Notes under the pieces: model-generated | What the model was told of the DNA's origin: nothing | Database searches by the model: none | The model's input: the letters and a program-made list of their open reading frames with translations, nothing else | Made by a program: the position numbers and the translations under genes | In this document: positions 22,052 through 30,203 of the stretch, piece by piece | Layout: each line of letters opens with the position of its first letter | Position numbering within the stretch: the first letter of the stretch is position 1 | Assembly (NCBI GenBank): GCA_019120375.1 | Contig: DWVE01000027.1 | Span: 1 to 64,000 of the forward strand | Direction: 5' to 3' | Length of the DNA: 64,000 nucleotides | Origin: Allofournierella_A excrementavium | GTDB lineage: Bacteria > Bacillota > Clostridia > Oscillospirales > Ruminococcaceae

Positions 22052-23932
22052 ATGAAACTCAAACTCAAACGCATCCGGGAGCTGTTCGGCTATGCCTTTG
22101 ACCTTTTAAAAAGCGAGGGCCTCTTCGCCATGGTGCGGCGGGCGCTGGGCTTTTTCCGCCGCCGCCTCTTCGGCAAGCGGGCCCGCTACCTGCCCAAGAA
22201 AAAGGTGCTGCAGGCCCAGCGGGCGGACCTGGCCGACCGGTGGGAGAACGGCGCAGCCCTGCCCCTGGTCAGCATCTGCGTGCCGCTGTACAACACGCCG
22301 GAGCCTTTTTTGCGGCAGTTTTTGGCCAGCGTCTTTGACCAGACCAGCACCCGGTGGGAGCTGTGCCTTGCGGACGCCTCCGACGAGGCCCATGCCTATG
22401 TTGGCGAAATCGTGAAGCAGCGGGCGGCTTTTGCGGAAAAGATAGCCCCGGCGGCAAGCCGGGTGAAGTACGTCAAGGTGGAGAACAAGGGCATCAGCGC
22501 CAACACCAACGCGGCGGCCGGCCTTGCCACCGGCGAGTATCTGGCCCTGGCGGACCACGACGACATCCTGGCCCCCCACGCCATCTACACCCTGCAGATG
22601 GCCATTCTGGACAGCGGCGCGGATTTCCTTTACAGCGACGAGGCCCTGTTCAAAAAGAGCATCCGCCGGCCCATGGTGGCCCACTTCAAGCCGGACTTCG
22701 CCCCGGATTATCTGGTCTGCTGCAACTACATCTGCCATCTTTCCGCCTTCAAGCGCAGCCTGTACTTTGAGGCGGGGGGCGAGCGCAGCGAGTGCGACGG
22801 CAGCCAGGACCACGACCTGTTCCTGCGCCTGACCGACCGGCTGGACGACACCCAAATTTATCACATCCCCCAGGTGCTCTATTACTGGCGGGTGCACGGC
22901 GGCTCCACCAGCGGCGGCACCGCCGCCAAGCCCTATGTGGCCAAGGCGGCCAAAAAGGCCATCGCCGACCATCTGGAGCGCACCGGCCAGCGGGGCGAGG
23001 TGCGGGACGGCCTTTACCCCAGCACCTACAAGGTGGACTATGAGATCGAGGGCGAGCCGCTGGTGAGCATCCTCATCCCCAACATGGACCACACCGATGA
23101 CCTGGAAAAGTGCCTCTCCTCGGTCTACAAAAAGACCAGCTGGCATAACTTCGAGGTCATCGTCATCGAGAACAACTCCAAAGAGGCGGCCACCTTCGAC
23201 TACTACAAAAAGATCACCGGCCCCGAGGGCTACCCCCGCTGCCGGGTGGTGGAGTACAAGGCCCAGGGCGGCTTCAACTTCTCCGCCATCAACAACTTCG
23301 GGCGCAAGGCGGCTCAGGGCGACTACCTGCTGCTTTTGAACAACGACGTGGAGGTCATCAACCGGGAGTGGCTCACCGAACTGCTGATGCAGGCCAGCCG
23401 CCCGGGAGTGGCCATGTGCGGGGCCATGCTCTACTACCCCGACGACACCATCCAGCACGCGGGCATTATCACCGGCCTTGGCGGCTACGCCGGCCACAGC
23501 CACAAATACCGCCCCCGCACCTCCGGCGGCTACATGTTCCGCGCCGCCACCGTGCAGGATTTTTCCGCCGTCACCGCCGCCTGCCTGCTGGTGCGGGCCG
23601 AGGTGTTCGACGCGCTGAACGGTCTGGACGAGGGCTTCACCGTGGCCTTCAACGATGTGGACTTCTGCCTGCGGGCCCGGCGGGCCGGCTGGCGGGTGGT
23701 CTGGACCCCCTACGCCCAGCTTTACCACTACGAGAGCAAGAGCCGGGGCATCGACGAGAAGGACAAGGCCAAAAAGGCCCGCTTTGCCGGCGAGCAAAAG
23801 CGCCTCACCGAGCGCTTCGGCCGGGAGAACCTCACCCGAGACCCCTACTATAACCCCGGCCTCACTTTGGACCGGGAGGATTTTTCCGAAAGCGGCGATC
23901 TGCGCCATCTGCAAAACTGCCTGCCGGGCTGA
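22052..23932 (+). CDS. Double-domain glycosyltransferase family 2 protein (paralogue)
   Basis: 626 residues, aligning along its whole length with the preceding gene: domain 1 has VSICVPLYNTPEPFLRQFLASVFDQTS, ADASDE and ALADHDDIL; domain 2 has VSILIPNMDHTDDLEKCLSSV, IENNSKE and LLLNNDVEVI; both end with a WTPYAQLYHYESKSRG-type motif. The N-terminal 65 residues are basic and differ from the neighbour, perhaps for membrane association. The tandem pair probably arose by duplication, each copy adding a different sugar or linkage of the same repeat unit. GGGGG lies about ten bases before the ATG. Confidence 0.92.
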   Translation: MKLKLKRIRELFGYAFDLLKSEGLFAMVRRALGFFRRRLFGKRARYLPKKKVLQAQRADLADRWENGAALPLVSICVPLYNTPEPFLRQFLASVFDQTSTRWELCLADASDEAHAYVGEIVKQRAAFAEKIAPAASRVKYVKVENKGISANTNAAAGLATGEYLALADHDDILAPHAIYTLQMAILDSGADFLYSDEALFKKSIRRPMVAHFKPDFAPDYLVCCNYICHLSAFKRSLYFEAGGERSECDGSQDHDLFLRLTDRLDDTQIYHIPQVLYYWRVHGGSTSGGTAAKPYVAKAAKKAIADHLERTGQRGEVRDGLYPSTYKVDYEIEGEPLVSILIPNMDHTDDLEKCLSSVYKKTSWHNFEVIVIENNSKEAATFDYYKKITGPEGYPRCRVVEYKAQGGFNFSAINNFGRKAAQGDYLLLLNNDVEVINREWLTELLMQASRPGVAMCGAMLYYPDDTIQHAGIITGLGGYAGHSHKYRPRTSGGYMFRAATVQDFSAVTAACLLVRAEVFDALNGLDEGFTVAFNDVDFCLRARRAGWRVVWTPYAQLYHYESKSRGIDEKDKAKKARFAGEQKRLTERFGRENLTRDPYYNPGLTLDREDFSESGDLRHLQNCLPG

Positions 23933-23949
23933 GCGGCAGATATTGTGTG

Positions 23950-23978
23950 TTGACAAGCAAAAGCGCCTGCTGTATACT
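23950..23978 (+). promoter_or_regulatory. Sigma-A promoter of the ZTP-riboswitch/pfl operon
   Basis: Consensus TTGACA (23950-23955), a 17-base spacer and TATACT (23973-23978). The transcript would begin about 24 bases upstream of the riboswitch aptamer. Confidence 0.9.
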
Positions 23979-24008
23979 AAGTATTGTTTTCACAGCAAAA
24001 CACCGCCC

Positions 24009-24107
24009 TCACAACTGACGGAATTTCGTGGGCAGACCACGGGGGAGTGAGGCGCGTTTTATGCCGACCGTCTGGGCAACATCGCATACGCGGTGCTGCC
24101 CTTTTTT
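24009..24107 (+). promoter_or_regulatory. ZTP riboswitch (pfl motif) with terminator
   Basis: The aptamer shows the class's conserved parts in order: ACAACTGACGG, then GTGGG paired with CCAC, then CACGGGGGAGTGA, and after a variable linker CCGTCTGGGC (24068-24077), which forms the pseudoknot side. The GGGCA at the end of this segment also starts a terminator hairpin (24074-24101, closing with TGCCC) followed by TTTTTT. Ligand binding and termination are thus mutually exclusive, as in known ZTP/ZMP switches that turn on one-carbon genes when 10-formyl-THF is scarce. The downstream gene is pflB, the association for which the motif was named. Confidence 0.92.
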
Positions 24108-24153
24108 ATTTCTTCCGGGCGGCACAAAACACACCGAAAGGGGCTTTGCAATC

Positions 24154-26382
24154 ATGGAACAGTGGAACAATTTTGTGCCCGGCGCGTGGCAGGAGAAAAT
24201 CGACGTTCGGGATTTTATCCAAAAAAACTACAAACCGTATACCGGCGACGACAAATTTCTCGCCGGCCCCACCGACCGCACCAAGCGGCTGATGGCCAAG
24301 CTGGAGGCCCTGATGGCCGCCGAGCGGGAAAAGGGCGGCGTTTTGAAGGTGGACACCGAAACGGTGATGAGCCTTTTGACCTTCGCCCCCGGCTATCTGG
24401 ACAAAGAGGACGAGCTCATCGTGGGCCTGCAGACCGACGAGCCGCTCAAGCGGGGCGTGAACCCCTTTGGCGGCATTCGCATGGCCCGCAGCGCCTGCGA
24501 GGCCTACGGCTACAAGCTCTCGGACAAAATCGAGGAAGAATTCCGCTACCGCACCACCCACAACGACGGCGTGTTCCGGGTCTACGGGCCCGAGACCCGC
24601 GCCGCCCGCCACTGCGGCCTCATCACCGGCCTGCCGGACGCCTACGGCCGGGGCCGCATCATCGGCGACTACCGCCGGGTGGCCCTCTACGGCGTGGACA
24701 AACTGATGGCGGAAAAACAAAAGGACATGGCCCAGCTGCACGCCCGGCCCATGACCGACGACGTCATCCGCCTCATCGAGGAAGTCTGGCGGCAGATCGA
24801 CTTTCTGAACAAGCTGGCGGGCATGGCCGAGATGTACGGCTGCGACATCCGCCGCCCCGCCGCCAACGCCCACGAGGCAGTGCAGTGGCTGTACTTTGGC
24901 TACCTGGGGGCCATCAAGGAGCAGAACGGCGCGGCCATGAGCCTGGGCCGGGTGAGCACCTTCCTGGACATCTACTTCGAGCGGGACCTGGCCGCCGGCA
25001 TCCTCACCGAGCAGGGCGCCCAGGAGCTGATGGACCACTTTGTGATGAAGCTGCGCATGGCCCGCCACCTGCGCACCCCCTCCTACAACGAGCTGTTCGG
25101 CGGCGACCCCATGTGGATCACCGAGGCGGTGGGCGGCATGGGGCTGGACGGCCGCACCCTGGTGACCAAGACCTCCTTCCGGGTGCTGCACACCCTCTAC
25201 GATTTAGGCCCCGCCCCCGAGCCCAACCTCACGGTGCTCTGGTCCGCCGCGCTGCCGGAGGGCTTCAAGCGCTTTTGCGCAAAGGTCTCCTGCGACACCG
25301 ACGCCATCCAGTACGAGAACGACGATTTGATGCGCCCCATCTACGGCGACGACTACGCCATCGCCTGCTGCGTTTCCGCCATGCGGGTGGGCAAGGACAT
25401 GCAGTTCTTCGGCGCCCGCACCAACCTGCCCAAACTCCTGCTCATGGCCCTCAACGGCGGGCGGGACGAGATGAAGAACGAGCAGGTGGGCCCGGCCACC
25501 GAGCCCTATTCTGGCGAGTATCTGGACTACGACGAGGTCTGCCGCCGGCTGGACTTCTACCGCGCCTGGGTGGCGAAGGTGTACGCCAACACCATGAACA
25601 TCATCCACTACATGCACGACAAGTACGCCTACGAGAAGCTGCAGATGGCCCTCCACGACACCGAGATCCACCGCTACATGGCCTTTGGCATCGCCGGTCT
25701 CAGCGTGCTGGCCGATTCCCTCTCCGCCATCAAGTACGCGAAGGTGCGCTGTGTGCGGGACGAGGCCACCGGCCTCATCAGCGACTTTGAGGTGGAAGGG
25801 GAGTACCCCGCCTTTGGCAACGACGACGACCGGGTGGACTCCATTGCCGCCGAGCAGGCCCGCCTCTTCTTTGAGGAGCTGAAAAAGCATCCCCTCTACC
25901 GGAACGCCGAGCCCACCCTCTCGGTGCTCACCATCACCTCCAACGTGGTCTACGGCAAAAAGACCGGCTCCACCCCCGACGGTCGCAAGGCGGGCGAGCC
26001 CTTCGCCCCCGGCGCGAACCCCATGCACGGCCGGGAAAAGAGCGGCGCGCTGGCCAGCCTCAACTCGGTGGCCAAACTCAAGTATGACTGCTGCAAGGAC
26101 GGCATCTCCAACACCTTCTCCATCCTGCCCGAGGCCCTGGGCAAGACCGAGGCCGAGCGCCACGGCAATCTGGTGGCCCTGCTGGACGGCTACTTCGCCC
26201 AGATGGCCCACCACCTGAACGTGAACGTGATGAACCGTCAGATGCTGGAGGAGGCCTACGAGGACCCCGCCAAATATCCGAACCTGACCATCCGCGTCTC
26301 CGGCTATGCGGTGAACTTCCACAAGCTCAGCCGGGAGCAGCAGCGGGAGGTCATCCGCCGCACCTTCCACAGCGCCATGTAA
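24154..26382 (+). CDS. pflB: Formate C-acetyltransferase (pyruvate formate-lyase)
   Basis: 742 residues. It converts pyruvate and CoA to acetyl-CoA and formate by a glycyl-radical mechanism, the source of formate for 10-formyl-THF and of fermentation acetyl-CoA. The adjacent catalytic cysteines are C405 and C406 (YAIACCVSAMRVG), and the radical glycine is G717 in IRVSGYAVNF. GSTPDGRKAGEPFAPGANPMHGR and the N-terminal WQEKIDVRDFIQKNYKPY are PFL hallmarks. The ATG at 24154 has AAAGGGG upstream; longer frames run back through the riboswitch. The activating enzyme follows 15 bases later. Confidence 0.98.
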   Translation: MEQWNNFVPGAWQEKIDVRDFIQKNYKPYTGDDKFLAGPTDRTKRLMAKLEALMAAEREKGGVLKVDTETVMSLLTFAPGYLDKEDELIVGLQTDEPLKRGVNPFGGIRMARSACEAYGYKLSDKIEEEFRYRTTHNDGVFRVYGPETRAARHCGLITGLPDAYGRGRIIGDYRRVALYGVDKLMAEKQKDMAQLHARPMTDDVIRLIEEVWRQIDFLNKLAGMAEMYGCDIRRPAANAHEAVQWLYFGYLGAIKEQNGAAMSLGRVSTFLDIYFERDLAAGILTEQGAQELMDHFVMKLRMARHLRTPSYNELFGGDPMWITEAVGGMGLDGRTLVTKTSFRVLHTLYDLGPAPEPNLTVLWSAALPEGFKRFCAKVSCDTDAIQYENDDLMRPIYGDDYAIACCVSAMRVGKDMQFFGARTNLPKLLLMALNGGRDEMKNEQVGPATEPYSGEYLDYDEVCRRLDFYRAWVAKVYANTMNIIHYMHDKYAYEKLQMALHDTEIHRYMAFGIAGLSVLADSLSAIKYAKVRCVRDEATGLISDFEVEGEYPAFGNDDDRVDSIAAEQARLFFEELKKHPLYRNAEPTLSVLTITSNVVYGKKTGSTPDGRKAGEPFAPGANPMHGREKSGALASLNSVAKLKYDCCKDGISNTFSILPEALGKTEAERHGNLVALLDGYFAQMAHHLNVNVMNRQMLEEAYEDPAKYPNLTIRVSGYAVNFHKLSREQQREVIRRTFHSAM

Positions 26383-26397
26383 AAGGAGGCCCCGCCC

Positions 26398-27135
26398 ATG
26401 GAAAACAGCGCCCTCACCGGCCGCGTCCACTCCTTTCAGTCCATGGGAGCGGTGGACGGCCCCGGCCTGCGCTATGTGGTGTTCTTTCAGGGGTGCCCTC
26501 TGCGCTGCGCCTACTGCCACAACCCGGACACCTGGGCCTTTGGCGGCGGGCAGCAGGTCACGGTGGAGGACGTGCTGCAAAAGGTGCGCCGCTGCGCGCC
26601 CTATATCAAAAAGAACGGCGGCGTCACCCTCACCGGCGGCGAGCCCCTGGCCCAGAGCGGTTTTGCCGCGGCGCTGCTGGCGGCCCTCAAAGCCGAGGGC
26701 TTCCACACCGCTGTGGACACCTCCGGCGCGGCGAGCCTCGCGGACGCGGAACGGGTGCTGGCCCACACCGACCTGGTGCTGGCCGATTTGAAATTCACCA
26801 CCGAGGAGGACTACCGCCGCCACACCGGCGGCAGCCTTGCCCATACCCTGGCGTTCCTGGACCTCTGCAAAAAAATGGGCCGCCCGGTGTGGCTGCGGCA
26901 CGTGGTGGTGCCCGGCCTCAACGACGGCCCCAAGGCCGCGGCCCGGCTGGCCGAACTGGCAAAGGGGTATGACAATGTGGAAAAGGTGGAGCTGCTGCCC
27001 TTCCGCACCCTCTGCATCGAAAAGTACGCCGCCCTGGGCGTCCCCTTCCCGCTAAAGGGCACGCCCCCGGCGGGCGAGGAACACCTTGCGCCCTTCCGCG
27101 CGGCGCTGGGCCCCCTGGCCGCCCCGGCAGAATAA
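26398..27135 (+). CDS. pflA: Pyruvate formate-lyase activating enzyme (radical SAM)
   Basis: 245 residues. It uses S-adenosylmethionine and a [4Fe-4S] cluster to place the glycyl radical on PflB. The cluster cysteines are C33, C37 and C40 in QGCPLRCAYCHNPDTW. The SAM-binding strand GGVTLTGGEPLAQ and the PFL-activase motif DLVLADLKFTTEEDYRRHTGG are present, as is VVPGLNDGPKAAARLAEL..VEKVELLPF. Length and order match the enzyme. A ribosome site (AAAAGGAGG) overlaps the end of pflB. Confidence 0.97.
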   Translation: MENSALTGRVHSFQSMGAVDGPGLRYVVFFQGCPLRCAYCHNPDTWAFGGGQQVTVEDVLQKVRRCAPYIKKNGGVTLTGGEPLAQSGFAAALLAALKAEGFHTAVDTSGAASLADAERVLAHTDLVLADLKFTTEEDYRRHTGGSLAHTLAFLDLCKKMGRPVWLRHVVVPGLNDGPKAAARLAELAKGYDNVEKVELLPFRTLCIEKYAALGVPFPLKGTPPAGEEHLAPFRAALGPLAAPAE

Positions 27136-27140
27136 CAAAG

Positions 27141-27179
27141 AAAAGCGCCCTTTGGAGAAACACTCCAAAGGGCGCTTTT
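27141..27179. terminator. Bidirectional terminator after pflA
   Basis: A 17-bp perfect stem beginning AAAAGCGCCC with a five-base loop is followed by a T run on both strands. It closes the pfl operon and the convergent flavin-reductase operon. Confidence 0.93.
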
Positions 27180-27188
27180 TGCGTCGGT

Positions 27189-27821
27189 TCACTTGCGGGG
27201 CCGCCGGGGGGAGGAAGGGGCCTGGGGGCGCGCTCCCGGCTTTTTGGGCGCGGGCTTTTTCTTGCGCACGCTCCAGCCGAACTTGCCCAGCTGCTTGCCA
27301 AGGGCGTAGTAGTCGCCGTGGGCATAGGCCAGCAGGCCCGCCTTTTCCAGATGCAGTTTGCCCGCACTGTCCAAAAGGGCGGGGTCCACGTCCACCGCCA
27401 CCACGTCCGCCAGAAACAGGTCGTGGCTGCCCAGCTCGATGCGCTGGAACACCCTGCACTCCAGGTTCACCGGGCTTTCCGCCAGCAGGGGACAGCCCAC
27501 CTTGGAGGCGGGGGCGGTGTGCAGGCCCATGGCGGCGAATTTGTCCACGTCTTTGCCGCTCTTCACGCCGCACCAGTCCACCGCCTTGGCCAGCGTCGTG
27601 GTGGGCAGGTTGATGACGAACTCGCCGCTCTCGTTGATGAGGCCGTAGCTGTGGCGGGTGGGCCGCACCGAGATGGACACCCGGGGCGGCTGGGTGCAGA
27701 CGGTGCCCGCCCAGGCGATGGTGATGAGGTTGGCGCTCTCACCTTCGCCGCAGCTCACCAGCACCGGGGGCACCGGGCCCAGCAGGGTGCTGCCCGGCCA
27801 GGAGAGTTTTTCTTCACTCAT
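27189..27821 (-). CDS. Flavin reductase-like FMN-binding protein
   Basis: 210 residues. The split-barrel flavin reductase fold is indicated by WPGSTLLGPVPPVLVSCG, NLITIAWAGTVCTQPPRVSISVRPTRHSYGLI and EFVINLPTTTLAKAVDWCGVKSGKDVDKFAAMGL. The physiological partner is unknown; relatives supply reduced flavin or act as flavoredoxins. A basic, proline-rich tail of about 30 residues (KKKPAPKKPGARPQ) extends the usual length. The ATG at 27821 has GGAGAAGG upstream and overlaps the end of the glycosyltransferase gene by eight bases, so the two are translated together. Confidence 0.88.
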   Translation of the reverse strand: MSEEKLSWPGSTLLGPVPPVLVSCGEGESANLITIAWAGTVCTQPPRVSISVRPTRHSYGLINESGEFVINLPTTTLAKAVDWCGVKSGKDVDKFAAMGLHTAPASKVGCPLLAESPVNLECRVFQRIELGSHDLFLADVVAVDVDPALLDSAGKLHLEKAGLLAYAHGDYYALGKQLGKFGWSVRKKKPAPKKPGARPQAPSSPRRPRK

Positions 27822-28782
27822 GGGCCTTCTCCTCAAAGGTGGTCTCGCTGATGATGAAGCGGGGCCGGGCCTTGGTCTCCATGTAAATTTTGCCGATGTA
27901 CTCGCCGATCACGCCCAGGCACAAAAGCTGGATGCCGCCCATGAAGCAGACGATGCAGATGGTGCTGGCCCAGCCGGCCACCGTGTGGCCCAGCATCGCC
28001 GCAACGATCGCCCAGATCACCCCGATGAAGCTGATGCAGCTCACCAGCACGCCGAAGCCGGTGATCATGCGGATGGGCTTCACCGAAAGGCTGGTGATGC
28101 CGTCGAAGGCAAGGGCCAGCATCTTTTTCAGGGGATAGTGGCTCTCGCCGGCAAGGCGCTCGGCCCGCTCGTAGTAGACGCTGGTGCTCTTGAAGCCCAC
28201 CAGCGGCACCATGCCCCGCAAAAAGATGTTCACTTCCTTGAAGTTGGAAAATTCGTTCAGCACCCGGCTGCTGAGCAGGCGGTAGTCCGCGTGGTTGAAC
28301 ACCACCTGCGCGCCCATCCAGTTCATCAGCTTGTAAAAGCCCTCGGCGGTGAAGCGCTTGAAGAAGGTGTCGGTGTCCCGCTTGGAGCGCACGCCGTACA
28401 CCACCTCGCACCCGTCGTGGTAGGCTTTCACCATCTCGTCCATGGCGTTGATGTCGTCCTGGCCGTCGCAGTCGATGCTGATGGTGATGTCGCAGCGGTC
28501 CTTCACGGTCATCAGGCCCCCCAAAAGGGCGTTCTGGTGGCCCCGGTTGCGGGAAAGGCACACGCCCTCCGCCAGCTCCTCCTTCGCCGCCAGGTCCTGG
28601 ATGATGGCCCAGGTGTCGTCCTTGGAGCCGTCGTTCACGAACACCGCCCGGCTCTGGGGGGCGATGAGGCCGTCGGCCATCAGCCCGCGCAGCTTCGCAA
28701 AGAACATCGGCGCGGTGACAGGCAGCACCTGCTGCTCGTTGTAGCAGGGGATGACGATGTACAAGACAGGAAGTTCCTTCAT
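27814..28782 (-). CDS. Glycosyltransferase family 2, membrane-anchored (GtrB/DPM1-like)
   Basis: 322 residues. The GT2 domain (YIVIPCYNEQQVLPVT..FVNDGSKDDT..GNRG-like LSRNRGHQNALLGGL, SIDCDGQDD) is followed by the amphipathic section DYRLLSSRVLNEFSNF and two C-terminal membrane helices (about 235-310), the layout of polyprenyl-phosphate glucosyl/mannosyltransferases. It probably loads a sugar onto undecaprenyl phosphate for use outside the cell. GGAGGA precedes the ATG by eight bases. It is co-transcribed between a Crp/Fnr regulator gene and a flavin reductase gene. Confidence 0.9.
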   Translation of the reverse strand: MKELPVLYIVIPCYNEQQVLPVTAPMFFAKLRGLMADGLIAPQSRAVFVNDGSKDDTWAIIQDLAAKEELAEGVCLSRNRGHQNALLGGLMTVKDRCDITISIDCDGQDDINAMDEMVKAYHDGCEVVYGVRSKRDTDTFFKRFTAEGFYKLMNWMGAQVVFNHADYRLLSSRVLNEFSNFKEVNIFLRGMVPLVGFKSTSVYYERAERLAGESHYPLKKMLALAFDGITSLSVKPIRMITGFGVLVSCISFIGVIWAIVAAMLGHTVAGWASTICIVCFMGGIQLLCLGVIGEYIGKIYMETKARPRFIISETTFEEKAHE

Positions 28783-28803
28783 TTTTTCGTTCCTCCCAAA
28801 GAT

Positions 28804-29493
28804 TCAACGCTGGTACTCCCGGGCAAGGGCCGCCCGGTCCAGGATTTTAAAACTGTTTTTGTAGGTCTCGATCAGGCCCTCCGCCCGCATGCGGGAGATC
28901 TCGCGGCACAGGGCGCTGCGCTCGCAGTTCAGATACTCCGCCAGCCCCGCCCGGGAGAAGGGGATGGAAAAGGTGTCCGCCCCGGCGGCCTTGGCCTGCC
29001 CCAGCAGATAGGCGCAGAGCTTGGAGCGCAGGCTTTTCAGGATGAGCAGGTCCACCCGGCGGCTCAGGTCGAAGTATTTTTCCGAGATGGTGCGCACCAG
29101 ATTCTGCATCAGCTGGGTGTGTTCCGGGTGCATGGCGGCGCAGGGGCACAGCAGCTTGCGGCAGGAGATGAACATCGCCTTGGAAGCGCTGCGGGCGGTA
29201 ATGGTCACCGGGCTCTTCACCGCGCTGCCCGCCAGCACGTCCCCGAACACGCTGCCCGGGGCAAGGTCGGTGATGGCCACCGCCGCGCCGTCCGGCGTGG
29301 TCTTCAGGGCGGTGGCGCTGCCCTCCAGCAGAATGCCGATCTCGCCGGTGTCGTAGCCCGCCAGAAGCAGGATGTCGCCCTTTTCGTAGCGGCGCACCGC
29401 CGGCGCAAAGCAGCCCAGCAGCCGGGCGAGACCCTCCGGCGGGATGTCCGCGAACAGGGGCGTGGCCGCCAGCAGGGGATAGTATTCTTCCAC
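28804..29493 (-). CDS. Crp/Fnr family transcription regulator
   Basis: 229 residues. An N-terminal cyclic-nucleotide-binding-like beta barrel (PLFADIPPEGLARLLGCF..YEKGDILLLAGYDTGEIGILLEG..GSVFGDVLAG), a long dimerisation helix (RTISEKYFDLSRRVDLLILKSLRSKL) and a C-terminal winged helix with FSRAGLAEYLNCERSALCREISRMRAEGLI. Cysteines C118, C123 and C125-like residues in the middle could be redox-active, but the N-terminal four-Cys FNR pattern is absent. GTG at 29493 is preferred (AAAGGAG at six bases) over a TTG at 29514. The palindrome at 29539-29556 is its likely operator. Confidence 0.88.
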   Translation of the reverse strand: MEEYYPLLAATPLFADIPPEGLARLLGCFAPAVRRYEKGDILLLAGYDTGEIGILLEGSATALKTTPDGAAVAITDLAPGSVFGDVLAGSAVKSPVTITARSASKAMFISCRKLLCPCAAMHPEHTQLMQNLVRTISEKYFDLSRRVDLLILKSLRSKLCAYLLGQAKAAGADTFSIPFSRAGLAEYLNCERSALCREISRMRAEGLIETYKNSFKILDRAALAREYQR

Positions 29494-29538
29494 GGGCGGC
29501 TCCTTTCTGCACAAAGAAGATAAACAAAAAAATCACAA

Positions 29539-29556
29539 CTGTTGCGGCGGCAACAG
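29539..29556. promoter_or_regulatory. CRP-type palindromic operator between the regulator gene and the ECF S-component gene
   Basis: CTGTTGC, four bases, GCAACAG is a perfect inverted repeat; its core TGTTG-N6-CAACA has the 5-6-5 spacing of CRP-family operators. It lies just downstream of the regulator gene's own promoter (autorepression position) and near -37 to -41 relative to the opposite gene (activation position). Confidence 0.65.
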
Positions 29557-29569
29557 CAATCTATCCCAC

Positions 29570-29598
29570 ATTATAGTAAAATCTTCAAGGAAAAGCAA
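29570..29598 (-). promoter_or_regulatory. Promoter of the Crp/Fnr operon, overlapping a divergent -10 box
   Basis: TTGCTT (29598-29593), 17 bases and TATAAT (29575-29570) on the minus strand. The same bases give TATAGT (29572-29577) for the plus strand, where no -35 box is visible, consistent with activator dependence. Confidence 0.65.
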
Positions 29599-29640
29599 TG
29601 CAAAGAGGGGCGAAGGTACCCCGGGAAAGGTGGAAATTTT

Positions 29641-30183
29641 ATGAAACAGTACTACACCCGCTTTCTCACCCGCACCGCGCTGCTGCTGGCGCTCTGCGTG
29701 GTGGTGCAGCAGTTCAAGACCGTCAGCCAGTTCATCACCGGCCCGCTGGTGAACCTCATCCTGCTGCTGGCCGCCCTGGCCGTGGGCCTTGGCAGCGGGC
29801 TTTGCATCGCGGTGCTCAGCCCCATCCTGGCCTTCCTCATCGCCCCCAGCCCCGTCATGCAGCTCATGCCCCAGCTCATCGTGCTGGTGGCCGCGGGCAA
29901 CGCCGCCCTGGTGGTGTGCGCCTGGGCCCTGCGCAAACAGGATAAATTCTTCTGGCTGGGCTTCCTTCTGGGCGCGGCGGCCAAGGTGGCCGTGATGGCC
30001 GCAGGCCTGCAGTTCGTGCTGCTGCCCCTCTTCGGCGGCGTGCTCAACGAAAAGCAGGTGGCCACCGTTTCCACCATGTTCGGCGTGAACCAGTTCATCA
30101 CCGCCCTCATCGGCGGCGTGCTGTGCGCCATCCTCTGGCCGCTGCTGCGAAAAGTGAAAGGCTTCGTGCTGCAAAAGGCCTGA
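29641..30183 (+). CDS. ECF transporter S component (substrate unknown)
   Basis: 180 residues with five to six membrane helices and almost no soluble parts, the size of an S component that captures a vitamin or other micronutrient. Features are the N-terminal RFLTRTALLLALCVVVQQFKTVSQFITGPLVNLILLLAAL and GLGSGLCIAVLSPILAFL..MPQLIVLVAAGN. It would dock on an EcfA1-A2-T module such as the one at 49994-52572, as a group II (shared-module) system. AAAGGTGG precedes the ATG by about seven bases. No riboswitch that would reveal the substrate is seen. Confidence 0.82.
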   Translation: MKQYYTRFLTRTALLLALCVVVQQFKTVSQFITGPLVNLILLLAALAVGLGSGLCIAVLSPILAFLIAPSPVMQLMPQLIVLVAAGNAALVVCAWALRKQDKFFWLGFLLGAAAKVAVMAAGLQFVLLPLFGGVLNEKQVATVSTMFGVNQFITALIGGVLCAILWPLLRKVKGFVLQKA

Positions 30184-30203
30184 AAACTCTCAAAACGAAC
30201 AAA

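Noticed and set aside
24028..24153. N-terminal extension of pflB
   Set aside because: It lies within the ZTP riboswitch and its terminator. PFL proteins begin with sequence like MEQWNNFVPG, and the ATG at 24154 has a ribosome site.
26398..27135. Alternative assignment of pflA as another glycyl-radical activase
   Set aside because: It lies directly after a true PFL with C405-C406 and has the PFL-activase length (245) without the extra ferredoxin insert of other activases, so PflA is the better call.
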